From a virus, in IMG/VR virus record IMGVR_UViG_3300028423_000597, positions 1-23,238 of that record: a stretch of 23,238 bases of DNA. One strand, given 5' to 3'. Under the pieces are notes generated by a model, which was given only the letters and a program-made list of their open reading frames with translations, did no database searches and had not been told where the DNA came from. Positions within the stretch are counted from its first letter, which is position 1. The number at the start of each line of letters is the position of its first letter. Shown one piece after another: positions 1 through 8,300 of the stretch. A program made the position numbers and the translations under genes.

Positions 1-385
1 CTGTGAGCAGGTCTAAATCGCCATCATCGTTGGCTAGGATTTGAGAGTCTTGGATAGCGTCAGTGCCATCCCAGCGAACTACGCGGTTGTCCGTGCCTGT
101 GCCAGATACGCCATCACCACCCTCGGTGATGTTCACCGTGGTCATCGTCGCGGAACTGCCACCAGCGCCACCGGACGGGCCGCTGAACGCCTGGGCGTAG
201 AGAACACCGTCAGCTTCTTTGAGCAGCACCGTGTCGTCAACATTGACGTTGTCCGTCCCGCCAATGACGCGCAACCCTCTGGTGAGGGCTGTATCCCCGC
301 CTATCTGCACGTCAACGTAACCCTCGAAGACGTTGACGACCGTGGCTGTGCGGCGCTGGCGGTTGGGGCCCCTTCTCAGCGTCAT
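1..385 (-). CDS. OB-fold plus fibre protein (3'-partial)
   Basis: The ATG at 385 overlaps the preceding TGA (ATGA). The frame stays open to position 1, giving at least 128 residues of a gene that continues outside the window. Residues ~12-66 ('RTATVVNVFEGYVDVQIGGD', 'LRVIGGTDNVNVDDTVLLKE') look like a small OB-type barrel as in tail-hub spike proteins. A glycine-rich hinge 'GPSGGAGGSS' follows, then 'NITEGGDGVSGTGTDNRVVR' and 'WDGTDAIQDSQILANDDGD'. The 'NRVVRWDGT.AIQDS' unit is very common in phage tail fibres and central fibres. This is therefore probably the spike or central fibre attached to the hub. Confidence 0.65.
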   Translation of the reverse strand, partial: MTLRRGPNRQRRTATVVNVFEGYVDVQIGGDTALTRGLRVIGGTDNVNVDDTVLLKEADGVLYAQAFSGPSGGAGGSSATMTTVNITEGGDGVSGTGTDNRVVRWDGTDAIQDSQILANDDGDLDLLT

Positions 386-3300
386 GTGAATCTCCTCAAT
401 AATCCCATGATTTGAAGGTTGGGCGAGCGGTCGAAGCTGAACGACACGCTGTCCACAATGTAGTAGTCACTGACCTCTTCACCGTCGTCATAGGTTGTGT
501 AGTCTAACAATAGGGCGTCCTCTGGCTCCCAGTCCAACTGGGCTGCTGCGGTTGGTTTACGGCTCCCGGAATGGGCAATGGCGTCCTTGACAATGTAACT
601 GGCCTCGGTATAAGCGGCCTCCTCGTCCAGGCTGGGAACATGATGGCTCTGGAACATCAGGCCGTATCTGCGCGCAGAGTTGTCGTCAATGTAGTCACCC
701 GTCTCATATCCCTCCACTCGTATGTGTGTGGGGATACGGTCGGTCTCGGCTGTCTGGTCGCGGTAGATGGACACATGTGCCCCACCGGCCGGGTAGTTGG
801 CATCCCCGCTCTGATGGTCTGTGATGGTGCCCAACCACTGGGAGAAATTGCTCAGCGTGGCCGTAGTATACCGGAGCGCCATGTTGGAGAACCTCAGCAT
901 AGGTTGACCGGTATCGGTATCCAATGTACCCACGAACCTCACCCTTCTATCCCTGATAGCCGAGTCAAGCCCGTTGATGGCGTTCTGCCTGCTGTCCAAC
1001 GTGATGGCGTCTGTCCACTCCCACAACTCAGGCTGTGTAACGTCCACAACTGGTGTGTAAGAGCCATAGCTCTGGACCGCGATGTAGCCGGGTTGTGTGA
1101 ACGTCTCGGCGTACCCATCCGCATCCACGCCGAATATCTCCTCAGTGTGCAGCGTGCCCAGCTTACACCCGTTGCTGTACACGGTGATAAACTTCTCCCT
1201 ACCAACGAACCGCACGGTGTTGCCGATGTTATCACCCGGAATCTCGATGCGGTCCACCATTATCCAGCCCGATGTGTTGGTGCTCGTCTGTTGAAGCTCA
1301 AGGACGGGAGAGGTGATACCCGCCCTGAGCCCAAGGTTGACAGCCAGCGCACTGAGGCTTGACACGTCACCCGTTGTCGCTGAGCCGAACTTGGTGTTAG
1401 CCCTGCAAAGCAATGTTAGGAAATCACCCTGAGACTCCGGCACTGTCGGTAGCGTCACTGTGATGTCGAAATCTTTCTGATACACATCATCACTGAAGAC
1501 ATCTGTAAGCCAGTATGGAATGGACGCCTGGGTGGACACACTGGCCTCGTTGATGGAGTACTCTGTGTCGAAGTCAAGGACGCCAGCCTTAGCCGCAATC
1601 TCCTCGATAGCCCATTCCAGGGTTTTGTCCGTCTCATCATCATAAGCCCACACACCCTCCACCATGATGACGGGGTTCCAGTGCTGGCGTATGATAGTAC
1701 CCTTGCCATGCGCGGTCTCCGTCTCATGAGGGCTGGCTCTACCAGGGAGATAGAAGCCGGGGTAAATCTTGCCATCCGGCATCTTGTCATCGTAGCTGTC
1801 ACCAGACGCGTAGTGCCAGGAGCCCATCTTAGACCAGTCGTCAGAATCAACATCCCAGAGATAAAGCGCGTCTATCCCGGACTCGCCCTTGGCGCACACC
1901 ATCTCCGTCCACCGGGCGAACCCGTAATGCCACTTGATGGTGTCGTCCTGCAGGTCCTGGTTGTCCCCGCGAATGAACATGGGGAGCATATTACTCCCAT
2001 AGGTACCATCCCAGATATTGCTCCCAGCGTTCTCATAACCCCAAGGCATCTGGCGCGTAGCCTCATCAGGCCCCCAGTTCCCCTGACCTGTGTTATAGCT
2101 GGCCGCGTAGTTGGTGGGACTGACCTTAGGTCTTCGCCAGCGAGAGTGTGATGGGGTGTAGTCGTCCAGGTCATCGTACTCCCACTGGTCGCCGAAGTAC
2201 TCAGTGTTGGCATAATCATCCGTGGTCGAGGGATTGAAGGTCTCGCCGCCGAAATGGAAAGGCGGAATCTCCGAGTTAGCTTTCTGGGCCCAGGCACTCC
2301 CGTTCCAGGTATACCCGTTGGTGAAGTCTTGCCAGTCGGAGAACGGGTCCTTGAGCAGTGTCTGCGTGCCAGACGCCACTTCTACCGTGAACAGGTCGGG
2401 GTTTCTGATGAGCCAGTCCCTGTCGCTCCTACAGGAGCCAAGCTGCGACTCAGGGACGCTGATGGTACAGATAACGCCTACCTTACCCTTATCTGTGGCG
2501 TTCCATGCCTCAGAATCCAAGTACACCATGGGGTCGTCAAAGGGCCAGGTCTCGGAAATCTTGTCCGTGGCGGCCGAGCGGCTGCTTCCGGATGCGGAGA
2601 ACTGATACATCCTGGCCTCAACCAGGTTGCCACGCCTGACAAGTTCCACCTCGTATTTCTTACCCTTGGTGACTGTGACGTTTATGTCCTCGTATGCCCA
2701 CGGAATCCAAGCAGAGTCATCCTCATCACCGCGCCGGATGACGAGCCAGAACTTACCACCGATAAGGTCAGGGATAGCCGCGATGAGGTTGTACTGCGAG
2801 TCAGCGCCGCCCACACAGCCGACGCAACCGATACCCGTTCCGAGCCTGGCCCACCCATCAGCCCTTGCAATACGCCAGGTGGAAGCAGTCTTGCCTGTAC
2901 TACCGGCTCCATTCCATTCTGAAGAGCTGGAAGAAGCCACCTCACTGACCTCTGTCACCTGGAACTTCTCATCCTGACCGCTGTATGCCCTGTATATCCA
3001 AGCCCAGGTGATGGTGCCATCTGTGTTTGTCACCACGATGATGTAGCGACAGTAATCCTCGCCATCGCAGTAGTAGTCGGAGAAGTCCTCTCCGGCAACC
3101 CCAAAAGTCGTCATGCCGTCAACAGCAAAGTTCTCATCGTACGTACCGCCAGTGCCTGTCATCTCGCTGAACGTGCTGTCCACATAACCAGATGAGAGCA
3201 CACTGGTGGAGCCTGCGTAGTCATCAGAGATGGAGAATCTAGTCCTAACGTGGAAGTTGCGGGTATCGGGGGGTTTGGTACACAGGTGAATACCAGGCTT

Positions 3301-4893
3301 GTTGGGAGTGTCAAAGATGAGGGTGTCGTCGGACTCGGTTATCTCGTCCTCGTCGACGCCGCCAGTAAGTTCTTCATCATCATCGGACTGGACCTCAATC
3401 TGGCCAGAGCTGATAGAGTACAGGTGGGAAAGCACATCGCAGTCGTCGTAGTGCTTGGTCTCCGACATGATCTGCCAGTTCTGGTCGCTCACCCAATCGT
3501 AGAGTAATCGCATCACAATCTCGCGGCTGGTGATGCTGAAAACCCTGTTGCCAAGCTCGTAGGAGCCAGGGACCTGGTCAATGCCCTCTACAGCGATGGG
3601 TATGCTAGGCATTGAAGCCGCAGACGCGTCATCGTACCCGGCGCCCCTCCACAGCCACATGCCAGGGGAGACAGCCAGCTCGCCATCAGCATTGGTCCAC
3701 CGGCCCAGATAATCGCTATCCTCAGTCACCCTGTTGTATGTGCCATCGCCAGCTGCCAACCTGGTTGACCCCTTGGCGGCAGCGCCGGCCCCGGACTGGT
3801 TGTAAGTCCATGAAAACACATCATCGCTGGCGTCAATCTCAAGAGCCGACTGCTCCGAGTTCATAAGCCAGGTGCGCCGACCCCTCATAACCGTGGCGCC
3901 GCGAGGATAGTAAACATAGTCGCCATACACAAGCAGCTTACCGCACATGTTTGTGCTAGTCAGATAGCAGTATCGGTCAAACGACCAATGAACCCCATCC
4001 TTGGTGCGCGTTACAAAGTCAAAGGCTTGTGGGTGTTCTCCCGTGCTTCCCGGACGGCTGATGCGCCCCGTGGCCCACAACACCTCATCACCATTTGAGT
4101 CAGTGATGTTAGCTATGCTGCCGATACGCATGAACGAGTTGCTGCCCAGATCGTCTATCCTAGATATATGCCTCGGCGTCGACCACATGCCCTGCTTGTA
4201 GCGCACCACCACCGGCTGGCCGTAGGTCCTCTCGTTGAGAATGATGATGTCCTCGTTGTTAAGCCTCTCCGCGTCAAACCACTGCAGGCTAGAGATGTTG
4301 TAATCAGCATCAACGGGGAACGTGTGAGGGCAATCTGTGATATCTCCGCCGAACTCCACGCGGTGCAAGGACACGTACTTGTATGTACCCTCTTCGTGGA
4401 GCTTGGCCATGTAGATGATGCTTGACCCACCCTTGGCGCATGCTAGAGCTACATGGTCAGTGTTGCAGGTATAAGCACTGGACTTGAATGTGTAATCATT
4501 CCCGCTGGCGTGGGTGAACAGAATGTCGCCGTTGTAGGCGTAATAGGTATACAGTTCTCTGCAACTCACACGGTGAACACCATCCGTGGTCCTGGTGAGG
4601 ACGTAAGAGCTGCCCTGCCAGTTGGAACTAGATGACATATCTCGCGCGTGATGGATGGTGACATTGGAGGCATCGCACCACGCACGCGTCATGTACTTGT
4701 CGTAGTCATCCTCATCGTACGGGTGCTGAGGAATATCGCTGCCATCATCAGCGTCGGGGAAGTCTGTATTGTAGGCCGATGTTTCCCAGTCCTGGTCCAG
4801 GCGCAGCATGACGTCCCGGATAACCAGGTCGGTTACCGGGTAGCGATTGAGGCTAGCCTGCTGGCTCTCAATGCCAGCATCAATAGTTCTCAT
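382..4893 (-). CDS. Large tail hub/tip protein
   Basis: 1503 residues from ATG 4893, coupled by ATGA to the gene before and, at its end, to the gene after. Residues ~1-480 are Tyr/Trp/Asp-rich with possible propeller-like strands ('GSSYVLTRTTDGVHRVSCRE', 'NNEDIIILNERTYGQPVVVR'). An acidic linker lies at ~500-525. Residues ~540-770 resemble a laminin-G/concanavalin-like beta sandwich ('NFHVRTRFSISDDYAGSTSV', 'KKYEVELVRRGNLVEARMYQ'). The last ~370 residues ('ITLDSRQNAINGLDSAIRDR', 'PTHIRVEGYETGDYIDD', ending 'SFSFDRSPNLQIMGLLRRFT') look like a baseplate-hub (gp27-type) fold. It probably forms the tail tip that contacts the host surface. The order, putative binding domains before the hub-like part, is unusual. 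Confidence 0.65.
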   Translation of the reverse strand: MRTIDAGIESQQASLNRYPVTDLVIRDVMLRLDQDWETSAYNTDFPDADDGSDIPQHPYDEDDYDKYMTRAWCDASNVTIHHARDMSSSSNWQGSSYVLTRTTDGVHRVSCRELYTYYAYNGDILFTHASGNDYTFKSSAYTCNTDHVALACAKGGSSIIYMAKLHEEGTYKYVSLHRVEFGGDITDCPHTFPVDADYNISSLQWFDAERLNNEDIIILNERTYGQPVVVRYKQGMWSTPRHISRIDDLGSNSFMRIGSIANITDSNGDEVLWATGRISRPGSTGEHPQAFDFVTRTKDGVHWSFDRYCYLTSTNMCGKLLVYGDYVYYPRGATVMRGRRTWLMNSEQSALEIDASDDVFSWTYNQSGAGAAAKGSTRLAAGDGTYNRVTEDSDYLGRWTNADGELAVSPGMWLWRGAGYDDASAASMPSIPIAVEGIDQVPGSYELGNRVFSITSREIVMRLLYDWVSDQNWQIMSETKHYDDCDVLSHLYSISSGQIEVQSDDDEELTGGVDEDEITESDDTLIFDTPNKPGIHLCTKPPDTRNFHVRTRFSISDDYAGSTSVLSSGYVDSTFSEMTGTGGTYDENFAVDGMTTFGVAGEDFSDYYCDGEDYCRYIIVVTNTDGTITWAWIYRAYSGQDEKFQVTEVSEVASSSSSEWNGAGSTGKTASTWRIARADGWARLGTGIGCVGCVGGADSQYNLIAAIPDLIGGKFWLVIRRGDEDDSAWIPWAYEDINVTVTKGKKYEVELVRRGNLVEARMYQFSASGSSRSAATDKISETWPFDDPMVYLDSEAWNATDKGKVGVICTISVPESQLGSCRSDRDWLIRNPDLFTVEVASGTQTLLKDPFSDWQDFTNGYTWNGSAWAQKANSEIPPFHFGGETFNPSTTDDYANTEYFGDQWEYDDLDDYTPSHSRWRRPKVSPTNYAASYNTGQGNWGPDEATRQMPWGYENAGSNIWDGTYGSNMLPMFIRGDNQDLQDDTIKWHYGFARWTEMVCAKGESGIDALYLWDVDSDDWSKMGSWHYASGDSYDDKMPDGKIYPGFYLPGRASPHETETAHGKGTIIRQHWNPVIMVEGVWAYDDETDKTLEWAIEEIAAKAGVLDFDTEYSINEASVSTQASIPYWLTDVFSDDVYQKDFDITVTLPTVPESQGDFLTLLCRANTKFGSATTGDVSSLSALAVNLGLRAGITSPVLELQQTSTNTSGWIMVDRIEIPGDNIGNTVRFVGREKFITVYSNGCKLGTLHTEEIFGVDADGYAETFTQPGYIAVQSYGSYTPVVDVTQPELWEWTDAITLDSRQNAINGLDSAIRDRRVRFVGTLDTDTGQPMLRFSNMALRYTTATLSNFSQWLGTITDHQSGDANYPAGGAHVSIYRDQTAETDRIPTHIRVEGYETGDYIDDNSARRYGLMFQSHHVPSLDEEAAYTEASYIVKDAIAHSGSRKPTAAAQLDWEPEDALLLDYTTYDDGEEVSDYYIVDSVSFSFDRSPNLQIMGLLRRFT

Positions 4894-5309
4894 TCAGCCT
4901 CCGACTTCGCTAGCCTGATAGTCACCCTGAACCAGGCGCAGGAGCCCTCAATCTTGGGGGACATAGGCTCCTCAATCATATCCCCCATAAGATAGACGTC
5001 GTGTGTGTTCCCGTAGTGGTCGGTTAGTGTGAGTAGGTTGGATGGCGTGCCATCAGGGTCGTTGAGTTGGTAGAGCGTACGTAAGTCGCTCATGTCGCCA
5101 TAATTACCTGTCTCACTGTCCGATACCATAAGGCTGTAGGTCCATTGGCGGAGTACTGGCCCAACCTGCATGTCGACTTTACCAGTGACAGTGAGTTGCA
5201 TGTTCTGAATCTTGTGCCACAGCGGCCGGTATCCGCCATCAGGGAACAACACCCGGAAGTAGTACTGGTTGCTGCTGGAATCCTCTAGGATGATGTACTC
5301 GTTGCTCAT
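4890..5309 (-). CDS. Distal-tail-like protein
   Basis: 139 residues from ATG 5309, coupled to the tape measure gene by an ATGA overlap. It is a compact beta protein: 'NEYIILEDSSSNQYYFRVLF', 'HKIQNMQLTVTGKVDMQVGP', 'LRQWTYSLMVSD', then 'LLTLTDHYGNTHDVYLMGDM' and 'EGSCAWFRVTIRLAKSEAE'. A short beta-barrel protein directly after the tape measure gene usually forms the hexameric ring at the tail end (Dit or a shortened form); 'L.D..G..H.VYL.G' followed by a C-terminal strand suits this tube-related fold. It is smaller than typical 200-300-residue Dit proteins, so it probably has only the N-terminal ring domain. Its stop overlaps the next gene's ATG. Confidence 0.6.
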   Translation of the reverse strand: MSNEYIILEDSSSNQYYFRVLFPDGGYRPLWHKIQNMQLTVTGKVDMQVGPVLRQWTYSLMVSDSETGNYGDMSDLRTLYQLNDPDGTPSNLLTLTDHYGNTHDVYLMGDMIEEPMSPKIEGSCAWFRVTIRLAKSEAE

Positions 5310-8300
5310 CTAGCCCCACCTCTGAACGCGTGGTCCGCACCGCTGTGCTGGTCCAGGAAGCCTTGGTACACGGCGCCGAGTTCCGGGTCCAGCTCCTTCA
5401 GAACCTCCATAAGGGCCTGGGACATTAACTGCTGCCACTCGGAGATAAGCACGGCCTGCTCCCTCTGGACGTTTCTCATCTCCTCCCTAAGCGCCGCCAT
5501 CTTCTTGGCGTGTCCTGCCGCCTCAGCAGCTGCGTCCTTGGCGATTTCCAGGTTCTTGCGGGCGTACTCAAGGTCCTCTTCCCGCTTCTCTTCCTGAATC
5601 TCCCAGTTATCTTTGAATCCCTGTTCCTGCTCCTCAATCTGCTGTAAGCGGAATTGATGAGCCTCTTCAGCTCTTTGCACCTGCATATCGTGCTGGCGCT
5701 GCTGAAGGTCAGCCAGCTCCTCTGCGTGAGCCTTGCGCTTCTCAAGCTGTTCCTCTTCCCGCTCGAACGCCTGTTCCTGCCACTTCCACATCTGCTCCTG
5801 GCGCTCTTTACCAGTCTCAAACCGCCCTCTCTGCTCACCATATCGGATGACGGCCCGTTCCTGCTGAGTCTGCAATCGCTCGCGCTGACGGCCGGTGGCG
5901 AACCGGATGTTCTCCTCGTAGTCCTCCATCTGCCAGCCGAATTCTCTGGCCGACCTGCCCTGCTGGAACGCCCAGTCCTCACGCTGCCAACCCTGTCTCA
6001 CACCAAATTGGTTCTGTCGTATGCCCAGATTCTCAGCCTGCCATTGGAACTGCTGCTGCTGCCACATCTGGTTGACATCCATGCGGCGCTGCTGGAGACC
6101 AAACTGTTGCTGTTGGTAGCCAAAGTTCATAGCCTCCTGCTGGTACATCATCGGGAACCGGCCGGTGTACTGATAACCAGGAGTGACCGGACTCTCGCCA
6201 CCCAGCGCTGTCACGTATTGCAGCTGCCTCGCCAGTGCGTTTGGCCCCTCGCCAGCTTCTTCCTGCGCCAGCCTCTCTTCCCGGAGAGCAAGCCGCCTTT
6301 GTGTGAACCCGGCCTGAGCCATGGAGTGCCTGAGACCTTCCGCAGACATGGCATCCTGCAGACCCCAAGCTGTGTCTTCACCCCACCCACCAAACTCGGC
6401 GCCACTCCACGTGGTGCCACCCACAAAGTCTCCCGTGGCCTTGCCGGCCATCATCCTGGCGTTGGCCTGCTGATAGCCAGCCTGGAACTGCGGCATAGTC
6501 ATGCCGTATCCTACAGGGGCCGCGGTGCCGATACGGAGACCAGCGGGGCCGCGGGTTACCATCTGGGGCGTGATGGACATCCCCAGCGCCTGTCCTAACT
6601 GCTGCATCTGAGGGAGCCTGCCCTGACCGCTGATGGCCTGGCTCATTTGGTAATACTGTTGTTGTGTTAGCTCCTCAGGGAGCGCTTGCTGCAAGGCCTG
6701 GGCAGGTAGCCCAAACTTCTGGGCCGCAGTGCTTACCATCTGCGCCCCTCTGCGCGCAGAGACAGCCTGCTGGAGAATCCGCTGTTGGTCTTCTGGTGTA
6801 GCAGATTCTAACGCCCGCTCGACACCAGGGCCTACCTCGGGAGTCATAACCCCTTGGGCCATAAGGGTGCCGCGCGTGCCCTCAAGGATACCAGCCACAG
6901 TCTTGGCATACCGAATTTGCTTGCCCGAATATTCGGGTTCCTGGAAGTAGAAGCTGGGTCCGCCGAACTCCCCTGGTACATCAGTCTGCCTTGGCATAGA
7001 ACCAGCGTACTGAAGGATGTCCTCGCCAGCCGTGCCATACTGTCTCATCCAGGAGAACTTGCCAACCTGCGCTTCAGCTCTGGCTTTCTCAAACGCGGAG
7101 GCCCCTTCTGGTGTAAAGCGCTTGACGAGCTCTTCTGTACCCTCGATGCCCATACCCAGGCCCTGAGCCATCTTAGCGTACTGAGCAGGGTCAACCCCAA
7201 GGGCTGTGGCCCTCGTCATCCATTCCGGCGGCGCCTGACCAAGCTGCTCGGGTGTCATCCCCTCAAGCGCCTGTGTGTAGGTTGCAAATCCCCCCAGGGT
7301 TTTTAGGATGCTCCCCTCATCCATCCCGGACCAAATAGTTCCCTCTTGCCCGTGAAGATTTCTCGCTGCAAAGTTGAGGGAGGCCATTCTATTTTGTGCA
7401 GACATGGCGCTGAGTCTCGTGCCGCGAAGTTCTTCCCCAAGTTGTTGTTGGGATATCCCCACGTCAGCAGACGCTTGCAGATTTGTTGCAAGTTGGTTAG
7501 AGAGGCCCTGTATCCCCCTGTCACGATATGCCGCGCCCAGCTCCCTTGTTAGACCGCCACCAATAAGGTTTCCAGCAGCAGCCCTAAAAGCGCCTGTTGT
7601 TTCATAGCCAGCCCAGCCGAGACCTCCGCCACCTCGAGTAGCGGCAAAGGCGTTTTCGGCTGTTTTTGGGCCATAAGACCTGAGGTAGTTGTACCCACCA
7701 TACAAACCAGCAGCACCAGCTACCGCTGCTCCTACTGGGCCTGCAGCAGCGGTAGCGCCAACGGCATTGAGACCAATCATAGAGACCAAGCCCGCACCGG
7801 CGGCCGGGCCAGCCACACCAAGCAGGCCTGGCATGGCAGAACCAGCGCCAACCAATCCACCATAGGCCCGATAAGCTGACCGGCCAGCATTAATCTGAGC
7901 TTGCTGCATTTGAGCCCTGGCCCTGATGACACCGCCGGCTACGCCCTCGGGCAACCCCCCGCCAGCATATCCACCAATGGCCTGAGTCATACCCCAGCCA
8001 GCCATCTCAGCCTCTGCAGCGGCTGGCATGTACTTCTTGAAGGCCGGGGCACCCAGCATACCCCATGCACGGCGCATCTGCATGGGAGCCCACCCGACGG
8101 CAAGGCGCTTGATACCCCGAGCAGCTTGCGTCATAAAGCCGCCGCCACCCTCATCACCGCCACCAAGCATTGCCCTAAGCTCTTGTATTTCGGCTTGCCC
8201 ATAGGCCTTTTTCAGGCGCTCGATCTTGCCGCCCTTTTTCCACTGTACAGCTTGCCTCCAGGGGCCCTCTGCAGCACCGCTCCACATAGAGGCTTTCTCG

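Noticed and set aside
571-1362. 263-codon plus-strand open frame
   Set aside because: Antisense to the hub-like end of the 1503-aa tail protein, with low-complexity sequence and no coupled neighbours.
5654-6598. 314-codon plus-strand open frame
   Set aside because: It is antisense to the Gln/Glu-rich coiled coil of the tape measure gene. Its Leu/Pro/Ser-rich product is what antisense reading of such codons gives, and no ribosome binding site or neighbour on that strand supports it.
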